DNA of 64,000 nt from Bacillus sp. MYb209. GTDB lineage: Bacteria > Bacillota > Bacilli > Bacillales > Bacillaceae_G. How positions within the stretch are numbered: position 1 is the stretch's first letter; every line of letters starts with the position of its first letter. A model generated the notes under the pieces. It was not told where the DNA came from, searched no databases, and worked only from the letters and a program-made list of their open reading frames with translations. The DNA lies in assembly GCF_002975175.1 (NCBI RefSeq), contig NZ_PCNZ01000002.1, positions 230,230-294,229 on the forward strand. Reading direction: 5' to 3'. Below, piece after piece: positions 28,881 through 37,300 of the stretch. Both the position numbers and the translations under genes were made by a program.

Positions 28881-28911
28881 AAAAAGAGGAAGGGGCCCCC
28901 TTCCTCTTTTT
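28881..28911. terminator. Bidirectional terminator of glcK and the DUF2759 gene
   Basis: Perfect palindrome AAAAAGAGGAAGGGG / CCCCTTCCTCTTTTT. Confidence 0.88.
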
Positions 28912-28948
28912 ATGCAAGATCTTGTTGGAGAATAAAAATGTAAATGGA

Positions 28949-29122
28949 TTAAGCTGCTGGTGGGTACCCATTATATAGAACAGTCATGATTGTAAACCAT
29001 CCGAAAACAAGTACGGTTGCAATAGCAAAGCCGCCCGCGAATAAGTTTTTTTCGCGAAGTGTTCTAAGCGTAGCAAATACAGCTAACAGAGTGACTAGCG
29101 TAAAAATAATAACAAGGCCCAT
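28949..29122 (-). CDS. DUF2759-type small membrane protein
   Basis: A 57-residue protein, MGLVIIFTLVTLLAVFATLR at the start and NGYPPAA at the end, with two hydrophobic segments (about residues 2-18 and 29-50) around a charged turn (TLREKN). GAGGAGGATATTGT precedes the ATG at 29122. It resembles the DUF2759 family found near glcK in Bacillus; function unknown. Confidence 0.82.
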   Translation of the reverse strand: MGLVIIFTLVTLLAVFATLRTLREKNLFAGGFAIATVLVFGWFTIMTVLYNGYPPAA

Positions 29123-29292
29123 ACAATATCCTCCTCTGTCTACTCATTCCGCAGGATGAGTTTTTAGAATATTTACTCTTTTATATTGTACATGTTTTAA
29201 AAATGATTGTCGAGATAACACCCCTTCTTTTCCTAAGAGAAAGAAATGTTGTATCATTAAAAGTAAATTAAATAACTGGAGGAGATTTTCAT

Positions 29293-29922
29293 ATGAAATG
29301 GATACAAATGCCGTTAGGCCCATTACAAACAAATGCTTATATTTTAACGAATGATCAAAATGAGTGTATTATCTTTGATCCTGGCCATGAAGGAGAAAAA
29401 CTTGTTACATATTTACAAGAAGCACAGTTAAAACCACTTGCGGTTTTATTAACACATGCTCATTTCGATCATATCGGTGCTGTTGATGCGGTGAGAGACG
29501 CTTTTCATATTCCTGTATACGTACATAAAGAAGAAGCGGATTGGTTAGGCGATGCAACTGTGAATGGCTCGCAAATTTTTATGATGAACCGCAGTATTAC
29601 AGCAAAACCAGCAGATCATATTATTGACGAAGAGGGTACATTAACGATCGGTTCTTTTAGTTTTGAAATTTTTGAGACACCAGGACATTCTCCAGGAAGT
29701 ATTTCTTATTACAGTAAAGAAGCGAATGCTGTATTTTCTGGAGATGTATTGTTCCAAATGAGTATTGGAAGAACGGATTTACCTGGTGGAAGTTTTGCTG
29801 AATTAATTGGAAGTATTGAAGAGAAATTATTTGTATTACCAGATGAAACAGCGGTGCTATGTGGACACGGTCCAGAAACAAGCATTGGTTTTGAAAAAGA
29901 AAATAATCCATTTTTACAATAA
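29293..29922 (+). CDS. yqgX: MBL-fold metallo-hydrolase (YqgX, glyoxalase II-like)
   Basis: Metallo-beta-lactamase-fold hydrolase; B. subtilis YqgX is grouped with hydroxyacylglutathione (or bacillithiol) hydrolases. The 209 residues have the metal motif THAHFDHIG (residues 57-65), the third His in TPGHSPGS, the bridging Asp in FSGDVLF, and the last His in CGHGPET. Start follows GGAGGAGATTTTCAT. Glyoxalase II activity is inferred only from the family. Confidence 0.88.
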   Translation: MKWIQMPLGPLQTNAYILTNDQNECIIFDPGHEGEKLVTYLQEAQLKPLAVLLTHAHFDHIGAVDAVRDAFHIPVYVHKEEADWLGDATVNGSQIFMMNRSITAKPADHIIDEEGTLTIGSFSFEIFETPGHSPGSISYYSKEANAVFSGDVLFQMSIGRTDLPGGSFAELIGSIEEKLFVLPDETAVLCGHGPETSIGFEKENNPFLQ

Positions 29923-29931
29923 GGAGTCATT

Positions 29932-31044
29932 ATGGGGATGGAGCTCAATTTAAGAGAATGGATGGGAAAAGAAAAGGATCATTCGATTTCATATAGTACG
30001 TATATGAACCTCGTATTATATGCAGAGGAACATGGGTATTATATGAGAGAACGTGAAAAAATTGGAAGACAGGGAGATTTTTTTACGAGTAGCAATGTAT
30101 CTTCTGTATTTGCGAAGACTTTTGCTAAGTTTTTTATTCGGCTTGTTGAAAAGGGAGAAGTTTCTCCAAATATTTGTGAGATTGGTGGGGGAACAGGAAA
30201 GTTTGCCTATGATGTTTTACAAGAATGGAAACAATTGTCTCCGGAAACCTTTGTAAATTTAAACTATTCAATTATTGAAGTGAGCCCTTTTCATAGAAGG
30301 CTACAACAGGAGAGGCTTTGCTTATTTGATAATGTGTCGTATTATACATCTTATATTGAAATGGGAGAGTCTTTCGAAGGAATTATTTTTTCGAATGAAT
30401 TATTTGATGCATTTCCTGTTGAGATAGTTGAGAAAAGAAATGGAATTTTGTATGAAGTACGTATCACGTATACAGATGAGGGAAACCTTACAGAAGTATT
30501 TAGACCGATAGAGAAAAGAGTCGGTCGTTACTTATTGAAATATAACATTCATATTGCTGAGGGACAGCGTTTTGAAGTGCCTATTGCAATGGAAGAGTAT
30601 ATAGAAGAGATTGCGAAATGGTTTCAGAAAGGTATATGTATTACAGTTGATTATGGATATACAAAAGAAGAATGGATGCATCCTGCACATCGTGAAGGAA
30701 GTTTAAGAGGATATTATAAGCACAAGCTAATTCGTAATCCTCTTGCATATCCAGGAGAAATGGACCTTACTACGCATGTTCATTGGGATGAGTTGAAGAT
30801 GAATTTTGAGCTACAAGGAATTAATACGATATGGCATAGGAAGCAATCAGAGTTTTTGTTAGCAGCAGGAATATTAGATCAGCTTGCTAGCCATCAAGAT
30901 ACCAACCCTTTTTCTGAAACTCAAAAACTAAATAGAGCTATTCGCTCTATGATTTTGAACGGAGGATTAGGTAATGCTTTCGATGTTGTTATACACACGA
31001 AAGATATGAAGAATTTACTTTTGAATCAATATTTAACAATATGA
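29932..31044 (+). CDS. SAM-dependent methyltransferase, MidA/NDUFAF7 family
   Basis: Putative protein arginine or small-molecule methyltransferase of COG1565; bacterial targets are unknown. The 370 residues include the SAM motif EIGGGTGKFAYDV (about residues 83-95), the family segment SNELFDAFPVE (about 147-157) and TVDYGYTKEEW. The first ATG has AAGGAG 6 bases upstream, just 9 bp after yqgX, suggesting co-transcription. A strong terminator follows. Confidence 0.87.
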   Translation: MGMELNLREWMGKEKDHSISYSTYMNLVLYAEEHGYYMREREKIGRQGDFFTSSNVSSVFAKTFAKFFIRLVEKGEVSPNICEIGGGTGKFAYDVLQEWKQLSPETFVNLNYSIIEVSPFHRRLQQERLCLFDNVSYYTSYIEMGESFEGIIFSNELFDAFPVEIVEKRNGILYEVRITYTDEGNLTEVFRPIEKRVGRYLLKYNIHIAEGQRFEVPIAMEEYIEEIAKWFQKGICITVDYGYTKEEWMHPAHREGSLRGYYKHKLIRNPLAYPGEMDLTTHVHWDELKMNFELQGINTIWHRKQSEFLLAAGILDQLASHQDTNPFSETQKLNRAIRSMILNGGLGNAFDVVIHTKDMKNLLLNQYLTI

Positions 31045-31082
31045 AAAAAACAAGACACAGTATTTTCTGTGTCTTGTTTTTT
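31044..31082 (+). terminator. Terminator of the yqgX operon
   Basis: AAAACAAGACACAG-TATTTT and its perfect complement with further T's. Confidence 0.93.
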
Positions 31083-31194
31083 AATACGACTTTTAATTAT
31101 GTAGCATTATATATTTTCTCTCATGATATATATTTATATTAAAGATATGAGATGAAAAATATAGAATACGCTCTTTTTCTCTGTCTATAGGTCC

Positions 31195-31485
31195 CTAACC
31201 TAATAATACGCGAACGAGTTGAATAATTGTTTCGTTTTCTACTTTGTAGTAAATTTCCAATCCTTTTCTTTCACTAGAAACGATTTTAGCACTTTTTAAC
31301 TTTGCTAAATGCTGTGAAATTGTAGATTGTGGCATGTTTAAGCCTGTGTACATTGTAGAAACGTTGCTTGGGCCACGTTCAATTAATCCCTTTACAATAC
31401 ATAAGCGAACAGGATGAGCAAGCACTTTCAATAATTCTGCATTGCTTTCATATAGTTCTATTTCTTTTTGAAAGGTTTCTAACAT
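31195..31485 (-). CDS. ArsR-family transcriptional regulator (PagR-like)
   Basis: Small winged-helix repressor of 96 residues: dimer helix, LKVLAHPVRLCIVKGL, recognition helix MPQSTISQHLAKLKSAKIV and the wing KGLEIYYKV. One cysteine only (in RLCIV), without the Cys/His clusters of classic metal sensors, so the signal is unknown. The pattern QSTxSQHL ... GLEIYY strongly recalls B. anthracis PagR. The start at 31485 is chosen because GGAGGT lies 10 bases upstream; a GTG at 31497 overlaps that site. Its target is not obvious from neighbours. Confidence 0.85.
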   Translation of the reverse strand: MLETFQKEIELYESNAELLKVLAHPVRLCIVKGLIERGPSNVSTMYTGLNMPQSTISQHLAKLKSAKIVSSERKGLEIYYKVENETIIQLVRVLLG

Positions 31486-31818
31486 GTTCTTTTCCACCTC
31501 CGTGTGAGCTGTTATACCATACTATACATACCAAAAAATCAAAGAAAAGAAAACAGTTGTTGCAGAAAAAAAGTCCTAAAGTAAAGAAATTGTAAGAAAA
31601 GAGACCCTGATGTAAATAAAATAGATAAATTTGAACAGTTTTGTAAAATGACATTTTTGGGTGAAAATTTTGATGCGTTTCAAAAATTGAAAGATATAGA
31701 TATATTCGTAACACAATTTTATCATGATTTTCTTATTCTTTCAAATGAATATACGAAATTTTTAAAATAATATGACAAAGGAATTATAATGTTATATATA
31801 GAATATATAACAGGTTAA
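31486..31818. other. Non-coding gap with a possible gene remnant
   Basis: AT-rich region upstream of the ArsR gene. A 40-codon plus-strand frame (31648-31770) without ribosome site is the only coding-like signal; see findings. The ArsR promoter must be here but is not clear. Confidence 0.4.
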
Positions 31819-31821
31819 AAG

Positions 31822-31852
31822 AAAAGAAGCTGATTATGATTAGCTTCTTTAT
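31822..31852 (-). terminator. Terminator of the isochorismatase-like gene
   Basis: AAAGAAGCT / AGCTTCTTT stem with a 10-base loop; on the minus strand it is followed by TTCTTTT. Confidence 0.7.
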
Positions 31853-31918
31853 GGTGATAAAGAAATGTTTGGATGTAACTGATAAATCTTAGAATAATCA
31901 AGTCATTAGTCATTTATT

Positions 31919-32431
31919 CTAGAGTTCATCTTTTATCAACTTTAAAAATCTGTGGTTCCATATATTCTCATAAAAATCAATTGTCTCTTTTGCAGACATA
32001 AATGAATTATTCAAAGTAGAGGTTGCTTTCTGTACCATGAAGTTTTCGTATCCTAGTCCGTGGGCAAATTTAATCGTAGCATCCATACAGTATTCTGTTT
32101 GGGCGCCGCAAAATTCAATGCGATGTACAGATAATTTTTCTAAAATCTCTTTTAAGTTTGTTTTATAAAATGAATTTGCATGTGTTTTTCTTACAAAGAA
32201 ATCTTGTTCCTGAACATCTAGATTGGTATGAATATCCCAAGGTTCTTTTTCGGGTACTAAATCATCATCACAATGTTGAACAAAAATGATTGGTTTATTT
32301 GATTTTCTGTATGAAGAAATTCTTTTATTTACTTTTGTAAGCAAGTTTTGTAAATCAAATAAATGCTCTCCGCTATAACATACCCCATTTTGTAAATCGA
32401 TAACGATTAAAATATCTGCACAAGTATCCAT
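31919..32431 (-). CDS. Isochorismatase-family cysteine hydrolase
   Basis: Likely amidohydrolase of the nicotinamidase/isochorismatase fold; substrate unknown. The 170 residues have the catalytic triad Asp12 (IDLQNG), Lys82 (VRKTHANSF) and Cys115 (GAQTEYCMD); the cis-peptide region FCGAQTEYC is well preserved. GGGGTAAAAATA precedes the ATG, a rather weak ribosome site. Monocistronic, with its own terminator. It lies between the ArsR regulator and the metC terminator; no functional link is evident. Confidence 0.87.
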   Translation of the reverse strand: MDTCADILIVIDLQNGVCYSGEHLFDLQNLLTKVNKRISSYRKSNKPIIFVQHCDDDLVPEKEPWDIHTNLDVQEQDFFVRKTHANSFYKTNLKEILEKLSVHRIEFCGAQTEYCMDATIKFAHGLGYENFMVQKATSTLNNSFMSAKETIDFYENIWNHRFLKLIKDEL

Positions 32432-32554
32432 TATTTTTACCCCTTTTTTATTTCTTAATATATCAATTAATCCATTACTTGGAAATAGATGATATACTTT
32501 TATTTTTTAATGAACTATACAAAAAGAAAAAACATTAAAATGAATATGCTAGAC

Positions 32555-32600
32555 AGCATAAAAAGAAGATATGAAAACTTAATTTCATATCTTCTTTTCT
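32555..32600 (-). terminator. Terminator of the metI-metC operon
   Basis: 16-bp perfect stem AAAAGAAGATATGAAA with its complement around a 6-base loop. Confidence 0.92.
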
Positions 32601-32602
32601 CT

Positions 32603-33766
32603 CTATGCATTTACCGGTTCTTCTACATAAGAAAGAGCATTTTCAAAATCGGATATTAAATCGTTAACATTTTCAAGGCCGACTGATAAGCGAAGTAATG
32701 AATTCGAAATGCCCCTTTCATCACGAGCTTCTTGTGATAAAGCCGCATGTGACATTTTAGCTGGATAGGAAAGAATTGACTCGACGGCTCCTAAACTAAC
32801 TGCAAAAACAGGTAATTTTACTTTCGATAAAAATTGGCGGAGTGCATCTTCTGACTGCAGAGTAAAAGATAAGACAGCTCCAGCGGATGTCGCTTGAGAT
32901 TGTTGAATGTTATAGCCAAGATGTGATTGAAATCCAGGGTAATAGACATTTTGAACTTTAGAGTGCTCCTGTAAAAAATGTGCGATTTTGTTGGCACCTG
33001 CAGCTGAATGTTCGAGACGTACATGCAATGTTTTAATGCCGCGAAGTACGAGAGAACAATCTTGAGGTCCTAAAATAGCACCAAAAGCATTTTGTAGAAA
33101 TCCGAGCTTTTGAGCGAGTTCTTCATCTTTTACGACAGCTAATCCGGCGGTGACATCGCTATGACCAGCAATAAATTTTGTTGCACTATGAAGAACGACA
33201 TCAGCGCCAAGATCAAGCGGTTTTTGAAATAGTGGTGTCAAAAATGTATTATCTACAAAAGTAAGAGCATCAATTGATTTCGCTAATTCACAAACGGCAC
33301 GAATATTCGTGACTTTTAATAGCGGATTAGAAGGTGTTTCGATGTAAAAGAGCTTTGTATTCGATTTAATATTTTGCTTCACTTCTTCTAAATTGGTCAT
33401 ATCAACAAATGTATGTGAAACACCGTAACGGGAGAGAACTTCAGTTATAATTCGGTAAGTGCCTCCATATACGTCTTCTGAAATGAGTACGTGATCGCCT
33501 TGTGAAAGAAGGAGAAATGCAGTAGAAATTGCTGCAATACCTGATGCAAAGGCGAATCCTTTTGTCCCGCCTTCTAATAAAGCAATGATATCTTCAAGAG
33601 CTTCACGTGTCGGATTTCCAGATCGACTATAGTCGTACTTTCCGAAAGCATCTACATCAAACTGATGAAATGTTGATGTGTTATAGATGGGAACGTTAAC
33701 AGCTCCTGTGTGTGTGTCATGCTTGTATTGATTATGCAGTAAAAGCGTATCTATGGAATAACTCAT
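32603..33766 (-). CDS. metC: Cystathionine beta-lyase MetC
   Basis: PLP enzyme splitting cystathionine to homocysteine, pyruvate and ammonia. The 387 residues belong to the Cys/Met metabolism PLP family: YDYSRSGNPT near residue 43, FASGIAAIS, the cofactor Asp in FVDNTFLTP, and the Schiff-base Lys in HSATKFIAGHSD. It overlaps the end of metI by 4 bases (ATGA type), so the two are co-translated as in B. subtilis metI-metC (yjcI-yjcJ). Assignment as MetC rather than MetI rests on gene order and size. Confidence 0.9.
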   Translation of the reverse strand: MSYSIDTLLLHNQYKHDTHTGAVNVPIYNTSTFHQFDVDAFGKYDYSRSGNPTREALEDIIALLEGGTKGFAFASGIAAISTAFLLLSQGDHVLISEDVYGGTYRIITEVLSRYGVSHTFVDMTNLEEVKQNIKSNTKLFYIETPSNPLLKVTNIRAVCELAKSIDALTFVDNTFLTPLFQKPLDLGADVVLHSATKFIAGHSDVTAGLAVVKDEELAQKLGFLQNAFGAILGPQDCSLVLRGIKTLHVRLEHSAAGANKIAHFLQEHSKVQNVYYPGFQSHLGYNIQQSQATSAGAVLSFTLQSEDALRQFLSKVKLPVFAVSLGAVESILSYPAKMSHAALSQEARDERGISNSLLRLSVGLENVNDLISDFENALSYVEEPVNA

Positions 33767-34875
33767 ATTCTTACACCTTCTTTTACAATTTTAATTGCTT
33801 GCTTTAAGTCTTGAATTAAATCATTGCTATTTTCGATGCCGACTGAAAAACGGAGAAGACGATTACACACACCACGTGCTGTTCGAACTTCTTCAGGAAT
33901 ATCGGCATGAGTTTGCGTTGCTGGATAAGTCATTAAACTTTCGACGCCGCCAAGACTTTCAGCAAATGTAATTAAGGATAAAGATTGTAAGAAAGGATTA
34001 ATCCAAGTTTCATCTTGAAGGCGAAATGAAATCATACCACCTCTTCCTGGATAAAATACATCTGTCACACCATCTTCATCATTTAAATAAGCAACAATTG
34101 CATGAGCATTTTCTTCATGCTGTTTCATGCGAAGTGCTAAAGTTTTCATGCCTCGAATTAATAGCCATGAATCAAACGGGCTTAAGACAGCACCAGAGGC
34201 ATTATGATAATGAGCAAGCTCCTCGCAAAGAGATTTCCCTTTCGCAACGACAAGTCCGCTTAGTACATCGTTATGCCCGCCTAAATATTTAGTTGCGCTA
34301 TGAAGGACGATGTTTGCACCTTCTGTTAATGGTTGCTGTATATAAGGTGTATAGAACGTGTTATCTACAATAAGAAGTAGTCCGTGCCTTTTCGCTACAC
34401 TTGCTACATTGGCGATATCAGTTACTTGCATTAATGGATTAGTCGGTGTTTCTATGAAAATAGCCTTCGTTTGAGATGTGATTGCTTGCTCAATTTGTTT
34501 AATAGATTGTGTATCTACGTATCTACATCGAATATTCCACTTGTCTTCATGTTCGGAAAATAGACGATATGTTCCTCCGTATAAGTCTTCAGATACGATA
34601 AGCTCATCTCCGGAACGGAATAGTGAAAGGACAAGGAGGACAGCCGCCATTCCTGAGCTACAGGCATACCCTTGCTCACCGATTTCTAAATCTGCAATTG
34701 CCTGTTCTAAAAGACCGCGAGTCGGATTTCCAGTTCTTGAATAGTCAAAGCCAGTAGATTTACCAATTCCTTCGTGACGATAAGCAGTTGAGAAATAAAC
34801 AGGTGGATTAACAGTTCCTGTTGTAGCTTCGCTACGGTTCCCGATTTGTGCTAGTTTTGTTTCGATTGTTGACAT
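33763..34875 (-). CDS. metI: Cystathionine gamma-synthase / O-acetylhomoserine thiolyase MetI
   Basis: PLP enzyme that joins acetylhomoserine with cysteine (or sulphide), the first transsulphuration step to methionine. The 370 residues have FDYSRTGNPTRG, the glycine-rich CSSGMAAVLL, cofactor Asp in IVDNTFYTP, and Lys in HSATKYLGGHND. AAAAAGGGGGAATTTTCAC precedes the ATG. First gene of metI-metC, directly downstream of a minus-strand SAM riboswitch with its own terminator, so it is expressed when SAM is low. Confidence 0.92.
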   Translation of the reverse strand: MSTIETKLAQIGNRSEATTGTVNPPVYFSTAYRHEGIGKSTGFDYSRTGNPTRGLLEQAIADLEIGEQGYACSSGMAAVLLVLSLFRSGDELIVSEDLYGGTYRLFSEHEDKWNIRCRYVDTQSIKQIEQAITSQTKAIFIETPTNPLMQVTDIANVASVAKRHGLLLIVDNTFYTPYIQQPLTEGANIVLHSATKYLGGHNDVLSGLVVAKGKSLCEELAHYHNASGAVLSPFDSWLLIRGMKTLALRMKQHEENAHAIVAYLNDEDGVTDVFYPGRGGMISFRLQDETWINPFLQSLSLITFAESLGGVESLMTYPATQTHADIPEEVRTARGVCNRLLRFSVGIENSNDLIQDLKQAIKIVKEGVRI

Positions 34876-34921
34876 GTGAAAATTCCCCCTTTTTAAAGTG
34901 AACGACTAAGTGAATTTAAAA

Positions 34922-35086
34922 TAAAAAAAGCCTTCTAAGAAGAAGGCTTTCGGTTTGAATAGAGTCTTCTTCTCATCTGTCAAATCTTTCACAATTTGCT
35001 GGAATTAGCACCTTATTAACGAATGAATGTTAATGGTTGCTGAGGCGTCATAGGGCCAGTCCCTCTACCTCTCTAGATAAGAATGT
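34922..35086 (-). promoter_or_regulatory. SAM-I riboswitch (S-box) of metI-metC
   Basis: On the minus strand: P1 starts near 35085 (TTCTTATCTAGAG), then the conserved GAGGGA, TGGCCCTATGA, CAACC and AAGGTGCTAATTCCAGCA blocks, and the closing GATGAGAAG near 34970. Downstream is a terminator AAAGCCTTCT/AGAAGGCTTT with a U tract (34922-34950). The P1 3' strand GAGAAGAAG can also pair with CTTCTTC of the terminator, giving the antiterminator. SAM binding should end transcription before metI. Confidence 0.96.
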
Positions 35087-35181
35087 TCGTATGAAATTTT
35101 TATTATGTTTTTAACTTTACAACAAAAGATAATTGAATTGCAACTTTATTTTAAATTATTTTTATTTTTCCGCAAGTGTCA

Positions 35182-35210
35182 TTGACTTTTATTTTTGTGC
35201 ATGCTAAATT
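35182..35210 (+). promoter_or_regulatory. SigA-type promoter of yitJ-metH
   Basis: TTGACT (35182-35187), 17-base spacer, TAAATT (35205-35210), upstream of the plus-strand S-box. Confidence 0.65.
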
Positions 35211-35285
35211 TATTAAAAAATTAACAGACATTGTTAAAAGGGGAACGTATTTCCTTTTAGCTACATAAATAAAATAATAAAGACA

Positions 35286-35445
35286 AACTCTTATTGAGAG
35301 CGGTGGAGGGAAAGGCCCTGTGAAACCCGGCAACCTGCAAACTAAATGTTTGAAACGGTGCTAAAACCTGCAAAACGTGTGTTTTGCATAATAAGAGGAG
35401 GAACAATTATGTCCCCCTCTTCAAAGTGAAGAGGGGGTTTTTATA
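35286..35445 (+). promoter_or_regulatory. SAM-I riboswitch (S-box) of yitJ-metH
   Basis: CTCTTATTGAGAG opens P1, followed by GTGGAGGGAAAGGCCC, TGTGAAACCCGGCAACC, GGTGCTAAAACCTGCA and the closing ATAATAAGAGGAG. Then a terminator CCCCCTCTTC-AAAGT-GAAGAGGGGG with T5 (35413-35442); AAGAGGAGG of P1 can pair with its left arm as antiterminator. The aptamer is compact compared with the metI one. Confidence 0.96.
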
Positions 35446-35467
35446 TTGATAGAAATGAGGGAGATTC

Positions 35468-37300
35468 GTGAAATTACTAGATTTATTATCAAAAGGAATT
35501 GTAATAGGTGATGGAGCAGTTGGAACTTTATTACATTCGCATGGTTTACAAAGTAGTTTTGAAGAATTGAATTTGTCTGATCCGGACTTAATTATATCGA
35601 TCCATAAACAATATGTAGCTGCTGGAGCGGATGTTATTCAAACGAATACGTATGGTGCGAATGAAGCGAAACTCCGCATGTATGGTCTAGAAAATCAAGT
35701 TGTCCAAATTAATAAAGCGGCAGTGAATATTGCGAAAGCATCGGTAACAGAGCGGAATGCAATTGTAGGGACAATTGGAGGTATGAAACATATTGGTGCT
35801 GTTACAACGACTGATATAGAGCGAGAATTTATGTTACTTGAGCAGGCAGGTGCTTTACTAGAAGAACAGGTTGATGGATTACTATTAGAAACTTTTTATG
35901 ATGAATTTGAATTATTGCATGCCGTTAAAGTATTGCGTAAACAAACGAATATTCCGATTGTTGCTCAGTTAGCGTTACATGAGGCAGGTACGACTCAAAA
36001 TGGGAATGATGTCAATGAAATATTAAAACAGCTTTTAGATTACGGTGCCAATGTTGTTGGATTGAACTGTCAACTGGGGCCACTTCATATGACGGAAGCT
36101 TTCAAAATGATATCGATTCCTCAAAATGGCTATTTATCAGCATATCCGAATGCAGGTCTTCCGAATTATGTGGAGGGGCGTTACGTATATGAGGGAAGTC
36201 CAGCATATTTTGAAGAGATGACACCAAAATTTATTGAACAAGGTATTCGTTTATTAGGTGGTTGTTGTGGTACTACCCCGGAACATATTGAAGGAATGAA
36301 ACGTGCTATTGCAAATGTTGTACCTGTAATAGCAAAGGAGACGATTCAAAGGCCTACAGTGGTCCATACACATGAGAAGCGTTCGAGAGCTCATGTTACT
36401 CTCGCAGAGAAGGCAAAGAAACAAACGACAGTTGTAGTGGAATTAGATCCACCGAAAACTTTAGACACGCAGCGATTTTTTGAAGGGGCAAGAGCACTGA
36501 AAAGGGCTGGAGCGGATGCTATTACTCTAGCAGATAATTCATTAGCATCTCCTCGCGTTTCGAATATGGCTATGGGTGCATTATTAACGAAGCATGATAT
36601 TCCGGTATTGACGCATTTAACGTGTAGAGATCATAACGTCATTGGACTGCAGTCTCATTTACTTGGATTATCAGCATTAGGTATGGAGGAAGTGTTAGCT
36701 TTAACTGGTGATCCAGCGCGCGTTGGTGATTTTCCAGGTGCAACTTCTGTATATGATTTGTCATCTATAGAGCTAATTAAAATGATTAAAGAGATGAACG
36801 ACGGTCGCTCTATTTTAGGGAAATCAATTGGTCCGGCAACAAGATTTTCTGTCGGAGGGGCATTCAATCCTCATGTAAGGCATTTAAAAGCAGCGGTAAA
36901 ACGAATGGAACGAAAAATTGATGCTGGAGCAGAATATTTCTTAACTCAGCCAATTTATGATGTAGCTTTAATTAAAGAAGTATACGAAGCGACAAAGCAT
37001 TTGGAAGAACCTATCTTTATTGGAATTATGCCGTTAGTAAGTAAGCTGAACGCAGATTTTCTTCATTTTGAAGTGCCAGGTATTACTCTCCCTGAAGAGA
37101 TAAGACAAAGAATGGATGGACATGAAACGAAAGAGGCAGCCATAGAGGAAGGAATTCGTATTTCACAAGAATTGATCGATGCGGCGATGAAATACTTTAA
37201 CGGTATTTATCTTATTACACCGTTTTTAAAATATGAAATTACAGAACATCTCGTGAAATATGTGAGAGAAAAGCAAGAAGTGAAAGAAGGTATTAATTGA
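35468..37300 (+). CDS. yitJ: Homocysteine S-methyltransferase / methylenetetrahydrofolate reductase fusion (YitJ)
   Basis: Two-domain enzyme of methionine synthesis. The 610 residues comprise an N-terminal homocysteine methyltransferase module (about residues 1-290; zinc ligands Cys in GLNCQLG and the CysCys of GGCCGTTPEH) and a C-terminal MTHFR domain (about 315-600; VVELDPPK, LTHLTCRD, LALTGDPAR, YFLTQPIYD). The second domain makes 5-methyl-THF for MetH. GTG at 35468 follows GAGGGAGATTC. Its stop overlaps the metH start (TGATG). Controlled by the upstream S-box. Confidence 0.94.
   Translation: MKLLDLLSKGIVIGDGAVGTLLHSHGLQSSFEELNLSDPDLIISIHKQYVAAGADVIQTNTYGANEAKLRMYGLENQVVQINKAAVNIAKASVTERNAIVGTIGGMKHIGAVTTTDIEREFMLLEQAGALLEEQVDGLLLETFYDEFELLHAVKVLRKQTNIPIVAQLALHEAGTTQNGNDVNEILKQLLDYGANVVGLNCQLGPLHMTEAFKMISIPQNGYLSAYPNAGLPNYVEGRYVYEGSPAYFEEMTPKFIEQGIRLLGGCCGTTPEHIEGMKRAIANVVPVIAKETIQRPTVVHTHEKRSRAHVTLAEKAKKQTTVVVELDPPKTLDTQRFFEGARALKRAGADAITLADNSLASPRVSNMAMGALLTKHDIPVLTHLTCRDHNVIGLQSHLLGLSALGMEEVLALTGDPARVGDFPGATSVYDLSSIELIKMIKEMNDGRSILGKSIGPATRFSVGGAFNPHVRHLKAAVKRMERKIDAGAEYFLTQPIYDVALIKEVYEATKHLEEPIFIGIMPLVSKLNADFLHFEVPGITLPEEIRQRMDGHETKEAAIEEGIRISQELIDAAMKYFNGIYLITPFLKYEITEHLVKYVREKQEVKEGIN

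Noticed and set aside
29657-29948. Minus-strand frames opposite yqgX
   Set aside because: Shadows of the well-supported MBL gene; no ribosome site.
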